From positions 124,001 to 188,000 of the forward strand of contig NZ_JAHGVE010000008.1 of the NCBI RefSeq assembly GCF_018835585.1: a DNA stretch of 64,000 nt, read 5' to 3'. Source of the stretch: Pelorhabdus rhamnosifermentans. GTDB taxonomy: Bacteria > Bacillota > Negativicutes > UMGS1260. Position numbers and translations under genes: made by a program. Below, piece after piece: positions 33,395 through 41,724 of this stretch. How positions within the stretch are numbered: the stretch's first letter is position 1; every line of letters starts with the position of its first letter. The notes beneath the pieces were generated by a model. That model saw only the letters and a program-made list of their open reading frames with translations, made no database searches and was not told the DNA's origin.

Positions 33395-35134
33395 ATGTCT
33401 ATTTGGGTAAAATTTATTCAATATTATAAACCCTATCGATGGTTATTTTATGCCGATTTGACTTGTGCATCGATAGTTTCTCTGGTGGATATTACATTTC
33501 CTCAGATCCTCTATTTTCTTACCCATGGTATTTTTACGCGGAGTGCGGTGGAAATTACGCAGGTACTGGGGATTGTGGCTGCCGGGATGAGTGTCATGTA
33601 CGGAATTCGCTATGGCTGCCAGTATTTTATTACCACCTGGGGACACATTATGGGGGCGCGGATGGAAAGCGATATGCGTCAGGACCTGTTTGACCATTAC
33701 CAGCGGCTGTCCTTTTCTTATTATGATCGCAACAATACTGGAGAGATGATGTCAAAGTTAGTGTCCGATTTATTTGATATTTCCGAGCTGGCTCATCATG
33801 GGCCGGAGAACATTTTTATTTGCACGCTGAAAATTATCGGGTCTTTTGTTCTGTTGTTGCTTCTCAATGTCAAAATGACCTTAATTCTTTTTTTTGTTAC
33901 TCTGCTCATGATTCTTTTTAGTATTTATAAAAACAGGAAGATGAAAGCCGTTTTTATGGATAACCGGAAAAAGATTGCTGGGGTGAATTCGCGGGTACAA
34001 GACAGCCTTTCCGGTATTCGTGTTGTGAAATCTTTTGCTAACGAGGATTTAGAACGGGAAAAATTCTGCAATAGTAATTTGCAGTTTTTGGATTCGAAGG
34101 TCGGCAGCTATCAAATCATGGGGAGTTTTCAGGCGGGAAATGGTCTTTTTCAGGGATTATTGTATACGGCAGTGCTGGTCAGCGGCGGCTTTTTTGTTGC
34201 CAACGGCACGCTGGAGGTTTCCGATCTTGCGGTTTATGCCTTATATATCGGAATTTTTATGAATCCCATTGATGTGTTGATCAATTTTACGGAGCAGTTT
34301 CAGAAAGGGTATTCCGGCTTTAAACGATTCTTGGAAGTTATGAATACGACGCCGGAGATTTTGGAAAAATCGGATGCCATGCCGCTGACAAATGTCAAGG
34401 GCCATATTGTTTATCAGGATGTTTCCTTTCGGTATCAAAATACAGAAGTGCTCGATGGCGTGTATATTTCTATTGCCGCCGGAAAAACAGTAGCTTTGGT
34501 GGGACCATCCGGTGGTGGTAAGACGACTCTTTGCTCCCTTTTGCCCCGGTTTTATGATGTCAGCGGAGGAGCTGTCTTGATTGACGGCAAAGATGTTCGA
34601 GATGTTACTCTCAAGTCCTTGCGCAGTGCCATCGGCATTGTGCAGCAAGATGTATATATGTTTGCCGGCACTATTCGGGACAATATCGCTTACGGCAAAC
34701 CGGATGCTGCGGACGAAGAAATTATTGAGGCGGCGAAAAACGCCAATATTCATGATTTTATTATGAGCCTTTCTGATGGGTACGACAGTTATGTGGGGGA
34801 ACGGGGCACCCGCCTTTCCGGGGGACAAAAACAGCGTATCGCTATCGCCCGCGTCTTTTTGAAGAACCCTAAAATCCTGATTTTGGATGAAGCCACCTCT
34901 GCTCTGGATAACGAAAGTGAACGTTTTATTCAAGCATCTCTGGAACGTCTTTCGAAAAACCGGACCACTATTGTGGTAGCTCACCGCCTCAGTACCATTC
35001 GGAACGCGGATGAGATCATTGTCATTAACCACAACGGTATTCAGGAGCAGGGAGATCATGGGACACTGTTGTCTCAAAATGGTTTGTATGCCAAATATTA
35101 TAATATGCAGTTTGAAGGATTGGATGAATTGTAA
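33395..35134 (+). CDS. ABC exporter half-transporter (permease-ATPase fusion)
   Basis: 579 residues: six membrane helices in the N-terminal 310 residues and an ATPase domain from about 345. Walker A is GPSGGGKTT, the Q-loop IGIVQQDVYMF, the signature LSGGQKQR and Walker B ILILDEATSALD, followed by the switch VVAHRLSTI. It forms a homodimer or pairs with another half. SD ACGGAGG precedes ATG 33395. The MsbA/multidrug type fits; substrate unknown. It stands alone. Confidence 0.92.
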   Translation: MSIWVKFIQYYKPYRWLFYADLTCASIVSLVDITFPQILYFLTHGIFTRSAVEITQVLGIVAAGMSVMYGIRYGCQYFITTWGHIMGARMESDMRQDLFDHYQRLSFSYYDRNNTGEMMSKLVSDLFDISELAHHGPENIFICTLKIIGSFVLLLLLNVKMTLILFFVTLLMILFSIYKNRKMKAVFMDNRKKIAGVNSRVQDSLSGIRVVKSFANEDLEREKFCNSNLQFLDSKVGSYQIMGSFQAGNGLFQGLLYTAVLVSGGFFVANGTLEVSDLAVYALYIGIFMNPIDVLINFTEQFQKGYSGFKRFLEVMNTTPEILEKSDAMPLTNVKGHIVYQDVSFRYQNTEVLDGVYISIAAGKTVALVGPSGGGKTTLCSLLPRFYDVSGGAVLIDGKDVRDVTLKSLRSAIGIVQQDVYMFAGTIRDNIAYGKPDAADEEIIEAAKNANIHDFIMSLSDGYDSYVGERGTRLSGGQKQRIAIARVFLKNPKILILDEATSALDNESERFIQASLERLSKNRTTIVVAHRLSTIRNADEIIVINHNGIQEQGDHGTLLSQNGLYAKYYNMQFEGLDEL

Positions 35135-35217
35135 AACGAATGAAAGAATCAAGTCACTTGGTGATAAAAAAATTACATAGGAAGAAAGCGTCTTGCGTTT
35201 TACAATACATTATATTA

Positions 35218-35241
35218 TAATATTATAAAGATATAATATTA
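35218..35241. promoter_or_regulatory. AT-rich perfect dyad, likely ArsR-type operator
   Basis: TAATATTATA (35218-35227) and TATAATATTA (35232-35241) form a perfect 10-bp dyad around AAGA. ArsR/SmtB repressors bind AT-rich dyads, and an arsR gene is in the operon starting about 190 bp further. A related TATTATAAAATAATTA precedes arsR (about 36382). Confidence 0.5.
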
Positions 35242-35344
35242 AAGTGAAGGGATGAACGAAGGAGAAATTACTGTACGTAATTTCTGGAAAACTACTGTTT
35301 GAGTTGTGGCGCTTATAATAAAGAATATGTACGGGGAATTAGAG

Positions 35345-35428
35345 ATGAATCTTCGTATTGAGCCGGAAGCTTGGGAGTATATCAAGCGGGGATGTACAAA
35401 GATTGCTGTAAACTCATGGAGGTGTTAG
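35345..35428 (+). pseudogene. short truncated gene fragment before arsP
   Basis: ATG 35345 encodes 27 residues (MNLRIEPEAWEYIKRGCTK ...) ending two bases before the permease ATG. The start resembles small Cys-containing proteins but is cut off. It may now act only as an upstream coupling frame. Confidence 0.35.
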
Positions 35429-35429
35429 T

Positions 35430-36377
35430 ATGTTACAAGAATTCGCCGATCTTTTGGTATATCAATGGTTGGGCCTAGTGCCTGGGAGCACGCTTGGCGA
35501 AGCAATTGATTTCTTTGTGTATGACAGCATAAAAATCTTTTTAATGCTGTCGATTATTATTTTTGGCGTATCGTTACTGCGTTCGTATTTTCCAGCCGAG
35601 CGCACGAAAAAAATTCTCAGCCACAAGCGGGAGTTCTACGGGAATATTGTGGCTGCACTGCTCGGGATTGTTACGCCCTTTTGTTCCTGTTCTGCCGTGC
35701 CTGTGTTCATTGGTTTTATTGAGTCTGGTGTGCCGCTTGGAATTACCTTTTCCTTTTTAATTTCATCGCCGATGGTCAATGAGGTGGCTGTTATTATGCT
35801 CTGGGGATTGTTGGGATGGAAAATCATGGCTATTTATATTTTATCCGGTGTTATCATTGCGATTATTGCCGGCTATCTGATTGGTAAATTTAAATTAGAG
35901 CATTTGGTGGAAGACTATGTGTATCAAATGAAAGTGGGCGATACGGAGATTGCCGAACAGTCTTTTTCTGATCGATTGCAATATGCCCAGGACTATACCA
36001 AAGAAATTTTAAGAAAAGTGTGGCTGTACGTTATTATTGCTATTGGTATTGGCGGCTTTATCCATGGCTATGCACCAGAAGATTTCCTTATTCAGTATGC
36101 AGGTAAGGATAATATCTGGGCGGTACCGATGGCGGTCTTAATTGGTGTTCCTTTATACTCAAATGCAGCTGGAGTGATTCCGATTGTTACAGCACTGATC
36201 CAAAAGGGTATGAGCCTCGGAACAGCACTGGCATTTATGATGGCAGTAACAGCTTTGAGCTTTCCGGAAATGATCATTTTGCGCAATGTGTTGAAACCAA
36301 AACTGATTGCGATCTTTATTGCTATTTTAGCGGTGTCCATTATCTTTACAGGATATCTTTTTAATATTATAATTTAA
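35430..36377 (+). CDS. ArsP/UPF0718-family permease
   Basis: 315 residues with about eight membrane helices in two halves. Each half has the family's repeat signature: TPFCSCSAVPVFIGF ... FLISSPMVNE and GVPLYSNAAGVIPI ... SFPEM. ArsP-type proteins export trivalent organoarsenicals; relatives often sit with an ArsR and a small thioredoxin, as here. The paired cysteines in TPFCSCS are a likely metal(loid) contact. SD GGAGGTG precedes ATG 35430. Confidence 0.9.
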   Translation: MLQEFADLLVYQWLGLVPGSTLGEAIDFFVYDSIKIFLMLSIIIFGVSLLRSYFPAERTKKILSHKREFYGNIVAALLGIVTPFCSCSAVPVFIGFIESGVPLGITFSFLISSPMVNEVAVIMLWGLLGWKIMAIYILSGVIIAIIAGYLIGKFKLEHLVEDYVYQMKVGDTEIAEQSFSDRLQYAQDYTKEILRKVWLYVIIAIGIGGFIHGYAPEDFLIQYAGKDNIWAVPMAVLIGVPLYSNAAGVIPIVTALIQKGMSLGTALAFMMAVTALSFPEMIILRNVLKPKLIAIFIAILAVSIIFTGYLFNIII

Positions 36378-36460
36378 TCATATTATAAAATAATTAGCAT
36401 TCTTAAAGTATAAGGCATTAAGTCAAGACTTTAATGTGATTTTAGTAGGAGGTTGTTAGG

Positions 36461-36784
36461 ATGGCGGAAGACATTGTAGTGAAGCTGACGGCAGATTTTT
36501 TTAAGACGCTGTCTCACCCGGTCCGGATTAAAATTCTTCACTCGCTGGAACAGGGTGAGCGTTGCGTTTGCGAGATTATTGAGGAATTGGATATTGAGCA
36601 GTCCAATTTGTCACAGCACTTAGGCGTAATGAAAAAGCAGGGGATTATTGATTCTCATAAAGATGGGCAGAAAGTTATTTATTATATTGCGTATCCATCG
36701 GTGATGGACGTGGTAGGGGCGGCAGAAAAAACTCTGAGTGAACAGATTGGGCACAGTCAAAGTATCCTTAAATTTTTAAAATAA
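36461..36784 (+). CDS. ArsR/SmtB-family repressor
   Basis: The 107-residue winged helix has the metal-binding pair in GERCVCEIIEELDIEQSN (ELCVCD-type site on the recognition-side helix) and LSQHLGVMKKQGII as recognition helix. It probably represses the arsP operon and releases on As(III) or a similar thiophile. SD AGGAGG lies before ATG 36461, 83 bp after the permease. Confidence 0.9.
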   Translation: MAEDIVVKLTADFFKTLSHPVRIKILHSLEQGERCVCEIIEELDIEQSNLSQHLGVMKKQGIIDSHKDGQKVIYYIAYPSVMDVVGAAEKTLSEQIGHSQSILKFLK

Positions 36785-36800
36785 TGGGGAGGTAATGAAC

Positions 36801-37031
36801 ATGAAAATCGAAATTTTAGGTATGGGCTGTCAAAAATGCAATGCGTTAGATAATGCAGCAAAACAAGCAGCGAAAGAACTGGGTATTGATGCTGAATTTG
36901 CGAAAGTGGAAGATATTAAAGAGATTATGAAGTACGGTGTCATGACCACACCCGCTTTGGTGGTTGATGGCGTTGTGAAAGTCGCCGGTAAAGTGCCTGG
37001 AAAAGATGAAATTAAAGCTATGTTGAAGTAA
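36801..37031 (+). CDS. small thioredoxin-like protein (redox-active disulfide type)
   Basis: ATG 36801 (8 nt after GGGAGGT) gives 76 residues; the ATG at 36795 is too close. It starts MKIEILGMGCQKCNALDNAA, with a CxxC motif, and has VMTTPALVVDG (cis-Pro segment). This mini-thioredoxin family travels with ArsP-like permeases and may deliver or reduce the substrate. Confidence 0.88.
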   Translation: MKIEILGMGCQKCNALDNAAKQAAKELGIDAEFAKVEDIKEIMKYGVMTTPALVVDGVVKVAGKVPGKDEIKAMLK

Positions 37032-37179
37032 AATAAGCGGTCATTTGTAGCTGTTGAAGAGGAATGGTATTACTGATTATTATGTTAGCACGGTAGGATT
37101 GAATGAAGCCACTATAAAAAATATATACAAGAACAAGAAAAACATGATCAGGCATTAGATAAGTTAAGTGTATGAGAAT

Positions 37180-37345
37180 ATGAAAACCCTTTAAGGGGGA
37201 AAAGTGAAGTAGTACCAACATCCCTTGAGGGATAGCAAAGGTGTAAAAACCACAGTGATTTAAACAAAATGAAAGCCAGCGCCTTTAGACGTTGGCAAGT
37301 AATAGAGGTTTACAGTCTCAGTGAAAATCACCCGTTGGTGGTTAT
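37180..37345 (+). mobile_element. possible decayed IS200/IS605-type right end
   Basis: After the thioredoxin gene there is no gene. Short hairpins occur in series: CCAGCG-CCTTTAGA-CGTTGG (about 37276-37296) and AATCACC-CGTT-GGTGGTT (about 37325-37342), preceded by GAGGTTTACAGTCTCAGTG. Such subterminal hairpins with a CGTTGG motif recall IS605 ends and the guide-RNA region behind tnpB. No transposase is present, so this is tentative. The rest of 37032-37449 shows nothing else. Confidence 0.3.
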
Positions 37346-37449
37346 GATTCAGGCAATTTAATCTATCTCTTCGGGAAATTGTAGCGTTAATCCAACGGTT
37401 ACTTCACTCAAGTTCCCTGAAGGCTCCTTTCTTTTTCATCTTTAATGAT

Positions 37450-38181
37450 TCAGTGGCCGTAAAAACAAATTCTAGGTAAATGAAATAATTTTGCTAGTCC
37501 TGCTGCAGTTACGCCGTAATAAATCAGCGTTTTTTCTTGCTGTAATTCATGGTACGTATCGTTGACAAGGACACTACCGGTAGACAGAATGATATCTGCC
37601 CAACGAGCGTTTTTGGCATTGAAAGCTGCATCGTCGATGCGAACGCCACAACGAATTTGGCCGATGTTATCGGGGTTTAGATCGGTGACACGCAAGTCGA
37701 ATGACGCATCGTGTAAAGCTTGAATTAAGGCAGGCTGGAAGCCGATAAACGCAATTTTAGGCTTGCCATACTGTTTCTGAATGTAGGAAGGCAATTTTTG
37801 CGCGCATAGGGCAGGTTCCTTGTCTTTACAATGAACGGTTGCTTTTACTTGATCTAAATTATGAAGAATAGCATTCAGGGTTGCGACAAACACAGCTCTG
37901 TGAAAATTGGTGTTTAGCGGCAATTGGAGTACTTCGCTGAGCGTGCCTTCAAATTGTCCGGGTTGATCGGTAAAGGCTTGGCCGATTCCAGCACGAAACC
38001 GCGCTTCCATCATGACTTCTTTTCCAGTGAGCAGAGGATAATCGTCGCGATCCGGTTTTCCGATGGCTTCATCAGGAGTCAAAGGACGGGCTGATACAAT
38101 GATCACTTTTTCTGTATCAGACCAATCTTGGTTTTTGGCTATTTGAGAAAGCTTTATTTTTGCCTCTTCCAATAATGTCAT
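37450..38181 (-). CDS. DUF364 (putative heavy-metal chelation) protein
   Basis: 243 residues from ATG 38181. It has an N-terminal DUF4213-like part and a Rossmann-like C-terminal half (KIAFIGFQPALIQAL, VTDLNPDNIG, ADIILSTGSVLVNDT). Family members accompany molybdenum, tungsten or nitrogenase-like clusters in anaerobes; the biochemical role is not established. It is the last gene of the leftward series but has no overlap with its neighbour. Confidence 0.8.
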   Translation of the reverse strand: MTLLEEAKIKLSQIAKNQDWSDTEKVIIVSARPLTPDEAIGKPDRDDYPLLTGKEVMMEARFRAGIGQAFTDQPGQFEGTLSEVLQLPLNTNFHRAVFVATLNAILHNLDQVKATVHCKDKEPALCAQKLPSYIQKQYGKPKIAFIGFQPALIQALHDASFDLRVTDLNPDNIGQIRCGVRIDDAAFNAKNARWADIILSTGSVLVNDTYHELQQEKTLIYYGVTAAGLAKLFHLPRICFYGH

Positions 38182-38223
38182 ATTCTCTCACTCCTATCGT
38201 GATGATGGGTGTACTTTGTATAG

Positions 38224-38271
38224 ATATAGGCGCATCTAGTCAGATGAATATCCGCGTAGATGCGCCTATAT
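38224..38271. repeat. perfect 15-bp inverted repeat
   Basis: ATATAGGCGCATCTA (38224-38238) is repeated inverted at 38257-38271. It lies between the NifX-like gene and the DUF364 gene and can form a stable stem, but no T-run follows. It may slow or process the transcript. Confidence 0.6.
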
Positions 38272-38278
38272 GACTTAC

Positions 38279-38653
38279 TTAATGATTGCCGCAGTTATGA
38301 CCGTGTTCATGATCGTCATGGTCATGGTCGCAGGCATTGCCTGACTCAATAAGTTCACCGCGCAGATAGAGAGCAACCAGATTTTCAGGAGTGTCTGCTG
38401 GAGCACCGCATAAGACTTTTACACCGCGTTCTTGTAAAATGGATTGAGCTGCTTCGCCCATGCCGCCAACTAAAATATCTGTGCAGCCTTGGTCGGCGAC
38501 CCAGTTCGGAATGACGCCAGGCGCATGGGGCGGAGGAGTCAGAGTTTCTTGTTTCACGATTTTGCTATCCTCCACAGTTACGATGGCAAATTTTTCGCAG
38601 TGACCAAAATGAGTACAAAGTTTTCCGTTTACCAAGGGAATGGCAATTTTCAT
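38279..38653 (-). CDS. dinitrogenase iron-molybdenum cofactor (NifX/NifB-C-like) protein with His/Cys tail
   Basis: 124 residues beginning MKIAIPLVNGKLCTHFGHCEK. The RNase H-like cofactor-binding domain includes CTDILVGGMGEAAQ and a C-terminal His/Asp-rich tail with HDHDDHEHGHNCGNH. The domain binds Fe-S or FeMo-type clusters in nitrogen fixers; in non-fixers its partner is unknown. The frame is open upstream into an Mrp fossil, so the ATG at 38653 is chosen from homology. Confidence 0.85.
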   Translation of the reverse strand: MKIAIPLVNGKLCTHFGHCEKFAIVTVEDSKIVKQETLTPPPHAPGVIPNWVADQGCTDILVGGMGEAAQSILQERGVKVLCGAPADTPENLVALYLRGELIESGNACDHDHDDHEHGHNCGNH

Positions 38654-38937
38654 AATGTTGTCAACACCTTTCTGTTTTTTTGGAAGCTGATGAAGAAATT
38701 GATTAATAATATGTTGCATTTCTTCTTTAGTATGACTGGTTAGACTGTTGATTGTTTGGCCAGCATCGCCAGCAGTGACTACACTGGGATCGATGGGAAG
38801 TCGTCCCAGGAAGGGAAGATTCCAGTCAGATGCGGTTTTTTCCCGCTTTTGAATATTTCATGTAGACTGCCGCAGGTAGGGCAGATAAAACTGCTCATAT
38901 TTTCGATAATGCCTGTAATCGGCATGTGATTATGTTG
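38654..38937 (-). pseudogene. C-terminal fossil of an Mrp/NBP35 ATPase
   Basis: Minus-strand frames read MPITGIIENMSSFICPTCG then, after a frameshift near 38840, LPFLGRLPIDPSVVTAGDAG and EEMQHIINQFLHQLPKK. These are the CPxC-bearing and final parts of an Mrp-type Fe-S carrier. The P-loop half is gone. The surviving frame runs without stop into the NifX-like gene, suggesting the ancestral order mrp then nifX-like. Confidence 0.75.
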
Positions 38938-39306
38938 CTATTTTTTTAAATCCAGTGCGTTGGGTATGGCGATGGCTGTCAGCTTGTCGGATAGAAAGGC
39001 TGATAGCGCTTCTTCTACAGTGCCATTCATCTCGCCCAAGGAATACATGGCGATTTGCTCGGCCTGCAGCACTTTAAAGGCTTTAGGGCCAACATGACCA
39101 GTAATAAGTACTTTGGCTCCTGTTTTTGCCAGGGTCTGACCTGCTTGAATGCCTGCCCCATGGGCAGCTTCGACGTTCTGCGTGTTGGGCAGAGAATCCC
39201 AGGTCTTGTTTTCCTCATCATAGAGGACAAAATAGTCAGCTCGGCCAAATCGGGAATCGACTGCTGCATGGCGGTCGTCGCCGTGCGACGTAAAGGCAAT
39301 TTTCAT
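38938..39306 (-). CDS. dinitrogenase iron-molybdenum cofactor-like protein
   Basis: 122 residues from ATG 39306 (SD GTGAGGAG). It starts MKIAFTSHGDDRHAAVDSRF, with GRADYFVLYDEE, GAGIQAGQTLAKTGAKVLI and TGHVGPKAFKVLQ, matching the NifX/NafY/NifB-C domain. No His tail, unlike its neighbour. It follows the two MinD-like genes and may receive a cluster from them. Confidence 0.85.
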   Translation of the reverse strand: MKIAFTSHGDDRHAAVDSRFGRADYFVLYDEENKTWDSLPNTQNVEAAHGAGIQAGQTLAKTGAKVLITGHVGPKAFKVLQAEQIAMYSLGEMNGTVEEALSAFLSDKLTAIAIPNALDLKK

Positions 39307-39331
39307 TATGTGTCTCCTCACTTTCTTATCG

Positions 39332-40204
39332 TTAGTCTGTTAAATCTAGGCGGGCTGCCAAGTTGTGCCAAAGTTTTATTAGAGAGTCTTTGACTTCGCT
39401 ATTCTCCGGCATTTCCAGCACAGTTTTGCCAGATTGGACGGCATTGTGGAAGATATTGCTGTAAGGAATCTGTCCGGCAATGGGAATGGCGTTATGATCG
39501 CACCAGGAGATAAGGTCTTGGGTGTTTTCTGAATGTAGGGTGCTTTTGTTAATACATACCGCAAGTGGCAAGTCAAAATGGGATACTAAATCGACTAGCC
39601 GCTTTACATCATGCATACTGGAGGCCGACGGTTCGACGACGGCAAGCGCTAAACTAGCGCCGGATAAAGCGGCGATGGCCGGACAGCCGATACCGGGTGG
39701 TCCGTCGGTGATGATGAGTGGCAGATGCTGATTCTCGGCAATCTTTTTTGCTTCTTGCCGTACTTTGCTGACCAGCTTTCCTGAGTTTTCCATTGCTAGG
39801 CCAAGCTCGGCATGAATGAGGCAACCCAAGCGGGTATCCGATACAAACCAGTGTCCTGCTTGTTTTTCCTGCATGTTGATGGCATGGTCCGGGCAATTGA
39901 AGGCGCATACGCCGCAACCCTCACAATTGAGCGGCGTAGTAATAACACCGTTAGTAATGGCATTAAATCGGCATAATTTGGTACATATACCGCAGTGAGT
40001 GCAAGTTTTTTCATTAACGCGTGGCTCAAACCCGGCTTTAAATTCATGGGTTTCACGAATGATAGCGCCGCTTATTAAATGAAAATTAGCTGCATCTACG
40101 TCACAATCTACAAGTACTTTTTGCGGGGCCAGAAAGGCGAGGGCAGCACTGATGCTGGTTTTACCTGTGCCACCTTTGCCACTGACAATGACTAATTCCT
40201 TCAT
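39332..40204 (-). CDS. MinD-like P-loop ATPase with inserted ferredoxin domain, second
   Basis: 290 residues from ATG 40204, overlapping the upstream gene by 4 bp. Deviant Walker A VSGKGGTGKTS, then two 4Fe-4S motifs (CTHCGICTKLC and CEGCGVCAFNC, about residues 70-115), then ITDGPPGIGCPAI. Pairs of such ATPases next to NifX-like genes are common in anaerobes; they probably move Fe-S clusters or electrons. They form a heterodimer candidate with the gene at 40201. Confidence 0.9.
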   Translation of the reverse strand: MKELVIVSGKGGTGKTSISAALAFLAPQKVLVDCDVDAANFHLISGAIIRETHEFKAGFEPRVNEKTCTHCGICTKLCRFNAITNGVITTPLNCEGCGVCAFNCPDHAINMQEKQAGHWFVSDTRLGCLIHAELGLAMENSGKLVSKVRQEAKKIAENQHLPLIITDGPPGIGCPAIAALSGASLALAVVEPSASSMHDVKRLVDLVSHFDLPLAVCINKSTLHSENTQDLISWCDHNAIPIAGQIPYSNIFHNAVQSGKTVLEMPENSEVKDSLIKLWHNLAARLDLTD

Positions 40205-41052
40205 TTTGTCGTGCCCCTTTCTGTTTTGAGTTGATTCCAAATACTGGATGAAACGGTGCGGAATTCATCAGATATGTGTCCTGCGGCGTATTGTCTGGCA
40301 AAGGACAGACTGTGTGGAATTTTGGCCAATACAGGAATTTGGCGGCTTTCGCATAATGCTTCGATGATTTCGTCGCCAGTGGCTGCGTCGCTTTTATTAA
40401 TTACCACGCCAGTCGGAATCTGGAGTAACCGGGTGATATTCATGGCAAGTTCCAGGTCATGTCGACCAAAGGGAGTTGGCTCAGTGACAAGAATGCAAAA
40501 GTTACTGTCCTTGACGGCTGTTACCATTGAGCAGGAAGTACCGGGCGGACAATCTAGCAACACATCGCCGGTAAGGTTGGCGGTTTCTTGTTTCATTTTT
40601 TTTATGAGCGGGACGGCGCTGGGAGTACCAACTTGGAGTACGCCGCTTACTAGGTGAATGCCGGGATGCGCCGCAGCTCTTCCGATCATAAGGGTGCCAA
40701 TATTTTTTTGTTCTTCGCTTATGGCATCTTTAGGGCAAGCGAGCAGGCAGCCGCCACAACTGTGGCAAAGTTCGTCAAATAGTAAAGCGGTTTTACCGGA
40801 AATAGCGAAGGCATTAAATAAACAGACGGCAGAGCAAGTACCGCATCCATTGCATAAAGAGGAGTTAACGTGCGGGATTGTAATGGTAACTTCACGACTG
40901 GGATTCTGCCATTCGGGCTGTAAGAATAAATGACAGTTTGGTTCTTCAACATCGCAGTCGACTAGGGTAATATTTGAATACGCGGTGGCAAGCAGTAGAG
41001 CTAACGTGGTTTTGCCAGTTCCCCCTTTGCCGCTGGCAATGCTAATCAGCAT
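40201..41052 (-). CDS. MinD-like P-loop ATPase with inserted ferredoxin domain, first
   Basis: 283 residues from ATG 41052 after AGGAGG. Walker A SIASGKGGTGKTTLA, 4Fe-4S motifs CNGCGTCSAVC and CHSCGGCLLAC, then LLDCPPGTSCSMV. It is paralogous to the next gene; the overlapping start and stop indicate coupled translation. A dyad (TGTTGAA-N6-TTCATAA) lies just upstream at 41071. Confidence 0.9.
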   Translation of the reverse strand: MLISIASGKGGTGKTTLALLLATAYSNITLVDCDVEEPNCHLFLQPEWQNPSREVTITIPHVNSSLCNGCGTCSAVCLFNAFAISGKTALLFDELCHSCGGCLLACPKDAISEEQKNIGTLMIGRAAAHPGIHLVSGVLQVGTPSAVPLIKKMKQETANLTGDVLLDCPPGTSCSMVTAVKDSNFCILVTEPTPFGRHDLELAMNITRLLQIPTGVVINKSDAATGDEIIEALCESRQIPVLAKIPHSLSFARQYAAGHISDEFRTVSSSIWNQLKTERGTTK

Positions 41053-41070
41053 AGGAGTTCCTCCTTTGAA

Positions 41071-41090
41071 TGTTGAACCATATTTCATAA
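41071..41090. promoter_or_regulatory. TTATGAA-N6-TTCATAA-type dyad, site 1
   Basis: TGTTGAA-CCATAT-TTCATAA; the right half is exact, the left half diverged. It lies 19-38 bp before the start of the MinD-like gene at 41052. Confidence 0.5.
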
Positions 41091-41175
41091 TTAAGCTAAA
41101 AAAATTAAGATAACAAATCTATAAACATTAGTCGTCGTATTCTGGATGAACCCACATTTTCGGGGTGATAAAAAT

Positions 41176-41195
41176 GCATGAAATATATTTCATAA
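41176..41195. promoter_or_regulatory. TTATGAA-N6-TTCATAA-type dyad, site 2
   Basis: GCATGAA-ATATAT-TTCATAA in the gap between the DUF134 gene and the MinD-like pair, on the path of leftward transcription. With site 1 it forms a pair about 105 bp apart. Confidence 0.55.
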
Positions 41196-41211
41196 ATAAG
41201 GTTAAAATTTT

Positions 41212-41646
41212 TTATTCCTCGTCACGACTCACAGTGGAAGCTTGGCATGCTGGGCATGTTAGATCATGGCAACGTTGTCCTGTACCATGAGGCAAGGTCC
41301 ATTTATGACCGCAGGTCCGACATGTAAAATGACGTAGACCTGTCTGACAACGGTGAGCAATGCGAAAGTTTCCACCGCCTACCCGTATTGCATTCCCCTG
41401 CCATAATGCGGCAGCTATTTTTTGATGGGCCATACTAACAATACGATGAAAGGTAGGACGTGATATTTCCATTCGCTCCGCTGCAGCAGCCTGATCCAAT
41501 TGTTCGATATCCGCTAGGCGAATGGCTTCCATTTCTTCCACAGTTAACGTGACTTCTTCAAGGGTGCGTAAGGGAATTCCTGCGGGCTTGTAGTGTGTAA
41601 CAGGCGGCAATTGTTCTACGCGACGTTCTTTATATGGACGGCCCAT
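41212..41646 (-). CDS. DUF134/UPF0251-family regulator with zinc ribbon
   Basis: 144 residues. The N-terminal sigma-like HTH has the DUF134 signature (LTVEEMEAIRLADIEQLDQ, then ERMEISRPTFHRIVSMA). The C-terminal part has paired cysteines (CRTCGHKW and CHDLTCPACQ) forming a zinc or Fe-S ribbon. DUF134 proteins accompany Mrp/NifX clusters; they are probable metal or cluster sensors. A perfect dyad (site 3) lies 16-35 bp before ATG 41646, suggesting autoregulation. Confidence 0.88.
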   Translation of the reverse strand: MGRPYKERRVEQLPPVTHYKPAGIPLRTLEEVTLTVEEMEAIRLADIEQLDQAAAAERMEISRPTFHRIVSMAHQKIAAALWQGNAIRVGGGNFRIAHRCQTGLRHFTCRTCGHKWTLPHGTGQRCHDLTCPACQASTVSRDEE

Positions 41647-41661
41647 AGTACTCCTTTCAAA

Positions 41662-41681
41662 TTATGAACTATATTTCATAA
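41662..41681. promoter_or_regulatory. TTATGAA-N6-TTCATAA perfect dyad, site 3
   Basis: TTATGAA-CTATAT-TTCATAA is an exact 7-bp dyad with 6-bp spacer, between the DUF134 gene and the BMC-domain gene. It is the best of four related sites in 41.0-45.3 kb. Confidence 0.65.
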
Positions 41682-41724
41682 ACAATATATAATATTAAAC
41701 GAGAAATGTCAAGGAATGCTAAAT

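Noticed and set aside
34241-35152. Leftward frame of 303 codons
   Set aside because: Antisense to the ATPase domain of the ABC exporter; the sense frame has all ABC motifs.
35196-35245. AT-rich stretch as a replication origin
   Set aside because: No DnaA boxes, iterons or replication genes nearby; the dyad is better explained as an operator.
38279-41052. Nitrogenase locus
   Set aside because: NifX-like and MinD-like genes occur without any nifHDK or nifEN; this set is common in non-fixing anaerobes.
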